DNA of 64,000 nucleotides, taken from Agromyces rhizosphaerae (lineage in GTDB: Bacteria > Actinomycetota > Actinomycetes > Actinomycetales > Microbacteriaceae). Every line of letters starts with the position of its first letter. Within the stretch, counting starts at the first letter, position 1. This document shows, one piece after another, positions 62,446 to 64,000 of the stretch. Under the pieces are notes generated by a model. That model had not been told where the DNA came from and did no database searches. It saw only the letters and a list, made by a program, of their open reading frames with translations. A program made the position numbers and the translations under genes. Where the stretch lies: positions 2,108,001 to 2,172,000 of the forward strand of contig NZ_BSDP01000001.1 in assembly GCF_027925245.1 (NCBI RefSeq). The letters run 5' to 3'.

Positions 62446-62501
62446 ACGCCGAACGCGACGACGCCCGCACCGTGGGGTGCGGGCGTCGTCGCGTTCGGCG
62501 T
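62446..62501 (-). terminator. 26-base-pair perfect hairpin terminator
   Basis: Positions 62446-62471 are fully complementary to 62476-62501 with a GTGG loop. It begins 11 bases after the stop of the minus-strand gene ending at 62513 and precedes the QorB-like gene on the same strand. The stem is far longer than a usual terminator but I see nothing else in it. Confidence 0.7.
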
Positions 62502-62512
62502 GGCGGAGCCGG

Positions 62513-62992
62513 TCAGCCGGTGGTCACGGCCTCCCGTGCCGGTGCCTCCTCGACCTTCGAGGCGGCCGGGGTGAGCAGCAGCCCCGCGCTGCCGAGCATG
62601 ATCGTCACCACGCCGGCGCCGACGGCGAAGAGTGCCACGCCGAACGAGACGACCGAGGTGAACAGCGATGCCCGCAGGAACGAGGCGTTCATCATGGTCG
62701 CGCGCACCGGGTCCTCGCGGTCGAGCTCGGCGTAGGTGAGGCCGCCGCTCGCGTCGAGCGCGTGGTGGTTGATGATGTCGGCCTGGGCGTAGGCGGTGAG
62801 CGGGCCCGCGACCGGCTCGCCGGCGAGGAAGGCGGCGTCCTCGGCGACGGTGATGTGCTCGTCGGCGAGTTGCGTGCTGACGGCCGTCCAGGCGACCGCG
62901 CCGGCGACGACGAACACGGCGCCGATCACGATCGAGATGATGCTGAGGACTCGGGCCGTCGTGCGGCGGACCGGGCTGATGGTGGTGGTCAT
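62513..62992 (-). CDS. Hypothetical two-helix membrane protein
   Basis: A 159-residue protein with a helix at about 17-40, an extracytoplasmic segment of about 70 residues containing YAQADIINHHALDASGG and TYAELDREDP, and a second helix at about 110-140, then a short Ala/Glu tail. Relatives in actinobacteria are often mislabelled as aromatic-ring-opening dioxygenase subunit; nothing here supports an enzyme. ATG 62992 has CGGAG upstream. The function is unknown. Confidence 0.75.
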   Translation of the reverse strand: MTTTISPVRRTTARVLSIISIVIGAVFVVAGAVAWTAVSTQLADEHITVAEDAAFLAGEPVAGPLTAYAQADIINHHALDASGGLTYAELDREDPVRATMMNASFLRASLFTSVVSFGVALFAVGAGVVTIMLGSAGLLLTPAASKVEEAPAREAVTTG

Positions 62993-63164
62993 TTCTCCGT
63001 CCCCTTGCTGCTGTTGTGGTGGTGGGTTTGTGTGGTCTGACCATACAACGGTTCCGACAACGGAATCTACACATTCGTGGAAATCTGTGACTTCTGCAGG
63101 GAGGCGTCGCGTCGAAATTGGCGGAAGTCCACAAATCCAGGCCCCGGTGCGGGAGCATGGGGCG

Positions 63165-63713
63165 ATGACGACGGATGCGACCGGGCCGGCCGGCCCCGCG
63201 GCGGGGGCCTCCGGGGGCTTCGACGAGCACCTCGACGACGGACTCGACGACGCCGACCTCGACCGGCTCCGGCACGCGATCCGCCTGGCCGCGTCGGCGC
63301 GCGAGCGCGGCGACCACCCGTTCGGCGCGATCGTGGTCGCCCCCGACGGCGAGGTGGTCGAGGGGCGCAACTCGGTCGTGACCCGGCGCGACCCGACCGG
63401 TCACGCCGAGACGAACGTGGTCCGGCGTGCGGCGTCCGTGCTCGGTGCGGAGCGCCTGGCCGCGAGCACGCTCTTCACGAGCACCGAGCCGTGCGCCATG
63501 TGCTCGGGCGCGATCTACTGGAGCGGCATCCGACGCATCGTCTACGCCCTCTCCGAGCGGGCGCTGCGCGAGATCGTCGTCGCGCAGGAGGGCGTGCCGA
63601 CGCTCGCGCTGCCCTGCCGTGAGGTGTTCGCGCGGGGAGGTCGCCCCGTCGAGGTCGCGGGACCGGCGGGCCTGCCGGAGGCCGCCGCGGTGCACGAGGG
63701 CTTCTGGGGCTGA
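63165..63713 (+). CDS. Nucleoside/nucleobase deaminase, CMP/dCMP-type zinc enzyme
   Basis: A zinc deaminase, 182 residues. Zinc ligands are His in TGHAETN (with catalytic Glu) and the two cysteines of EPCAMC. FGAIVVAPDGEVVEGRNSV is typical of guanine deaminase or tRNA-adenosine deaminase relatives. The 22-residue Gly/Ala-rich N-terminus is not part of the domain. The TadA-specific C-terminal helix pattern is not obvious, so guanine or cytosine deamination is more likely than tRNA editing, but this is uncertain. The gap upstream has a TTCCG/CGGAA dyad at 63052-63065. Confidence 0.85.
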   Translation: MTTDATGPAGPAAGASGGFDEHLDDGLDDADLDRLRHAIRLAASARERGDHPFGAIVVAPDGEVVEGRNSVVTRRDPTGHAETNVVRRAASVLGAERLAASTLFTSTEPCAMCSGAIYWSGIRRIVYALSERALREIVVAQEGVPTLALPCREVFARGGRPVEVAGPAGLPEAAAVHEGFWG

Positions 63714-63732
63714 CCCTCGATCCCTCGCCCGG

Positions 63733-64000
63733 TCAGGACGCCGGATCGGCTCCGGCCAGCAGGCGGTCGATCGCGGTGAGCGGGATGGTCACCCACGCCG
63801 GGCGGGTGCGGGTCTCGTAGATCGCCTCGTAGACCGCCTTGTCGAGTTCGAGCGCGGCGAGCAGGTCCCGGTGCGCCCGCGGATCCTCGCCCGCGACCTC
63901 CGCGTAGCCGTCGAGGTACGCCCGGCGGGCGACACCCGCCCACGCGCGGAGGTCGTCGTCGGACGCCCCGCCGGACTGCGCGACGGATCCGGTCGCGTAG
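63733..64000 (-). CDS. mak: Maltokinase, C-terminal fragment (start outside window)
   Basis: The last 88 residues of a larger protein whose start lies beyond base 64000. The sequence [22 protein letters not shown] (core [14 protein letters not shown]), [19 protein letters not shown] and a final [17 protein letters not shown] match the C-terminal end of actinobacterial maltokinase, which makes maltose 1-phosphate for the GlgE pathway of glucan synthesis. The stop is TGA at 63735-63733. The call rests on the C-terminus only; a related aminoglycoside-phosphotransferase-fold kinase is possible. Confidence 0.8.
   Translation of the reverse strand, partial: YATGSVAQSGGASDDDLRAWAGVARRAYLDGYAEVAGEDPRAHRDLLAALELDKAVYEAIYETRTRPAWVTIPLTAIDRLLAGADPAS

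Overview
The window is about 64 kb of very GC-rich actinobacterial DNA with tightly packed genes, many ATGA/GTGA start-stop overlaps, GTG starts and GGAG-type ribosome binding sites. Codon style and gene content (maltokinase, DUF2510, DUF2834 and DUF4190 proteins, sugar importers without their own ATPase) point to a free-living Microbacteriaceae member, perhaps close to Agromyces; this assignment is inference. I saw no tRNA, rRNA, CRISPR array, insertion sequence or prophage.

Layout. (1) 1-9.4 kb: a secreted M14 zinc carboxypeptidase (cut by the window edge), then a ROK regulator followed by a SsuABC/TauABC-type importer and two formylglycine-type sulfatases in one overlapping operon. (2) 9.5-13.1 kb: an HD-domain protein, small proteins and an amidase. 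(3) 13.2-16.7 kb, minus strand: KDG kinase, KDPG aldolase, KduD-type dehydrogenase and a zinc dehydrogenase. (4) 16.9-27.1 kb: fucose/arabinose-type aldo-keto reductase, L-fuconate dehydratase, a FadR-type regulator, a FAH-family hydrolase, an SDR, a sugar importer and a GH141-like beta-helix glycosidase. (5) 27.3-37.5 kb: GntR regulator, then an eight-gene operon with a second enolase-superfamily dehydratase, MBL hydrolase, Gfo/Idh oxidoreductase, CaiB/BaiF CoA-transferase, a solute-binding-protein homologue without signal peptide, crotonase, XylX-type dehydratase and ketoglutarate-semialdehyde dehydrogenase. (6) 37.6-44.6 kb: lactonase, L-rhamnose/L-fucose mutarotase, LacI regulator, second sugar importer and GH29 alpha-L-fucosidase. 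(7) 44.8-64 kb: housekeeping and signalling genes: PAS histidine kinase, fused response regulator/thioredoxin-reductase-like protein, SNF2 helicase, MFS transporters, a 6C small RNA, methionine sulfoxide reductases, YchJ-family protein, nucleoside deaminase and the C-terminus of maltokinase.

How it works together. Blocks 4 and 6 supply every step of the non-phosphorylating L-fucose pathway: mutarotase, fucose dehydrogenase, fuconolactonase, fuconate dehydratase, 2-keto-3-deoxyfuconate dehydrogenase and diketo-deoxyfuconate hydrolase, ending in pyruvate and lactate. Two unrelated fucosidase-type families (GH29, and GH141 as a family that contains fucosidases) each sit beside a CUT1 importer, and two sulfatases with their own importer lie nearby. 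None of the four hydrolases has a signal peptide, so sulfated or plain fuco-oligosaccharides are probably imported first and broken down in the cytoplasm. The main hypothesis is therefore a locus for sulfated fucans (fucoidan-like glycans) or other fucosylated glycans. Block 5 adds a Weimberg-like route from a sugar acid to 2-oxoglutarate, mixed with CoA-transferase and crotonase genes whose role I cannot assign.
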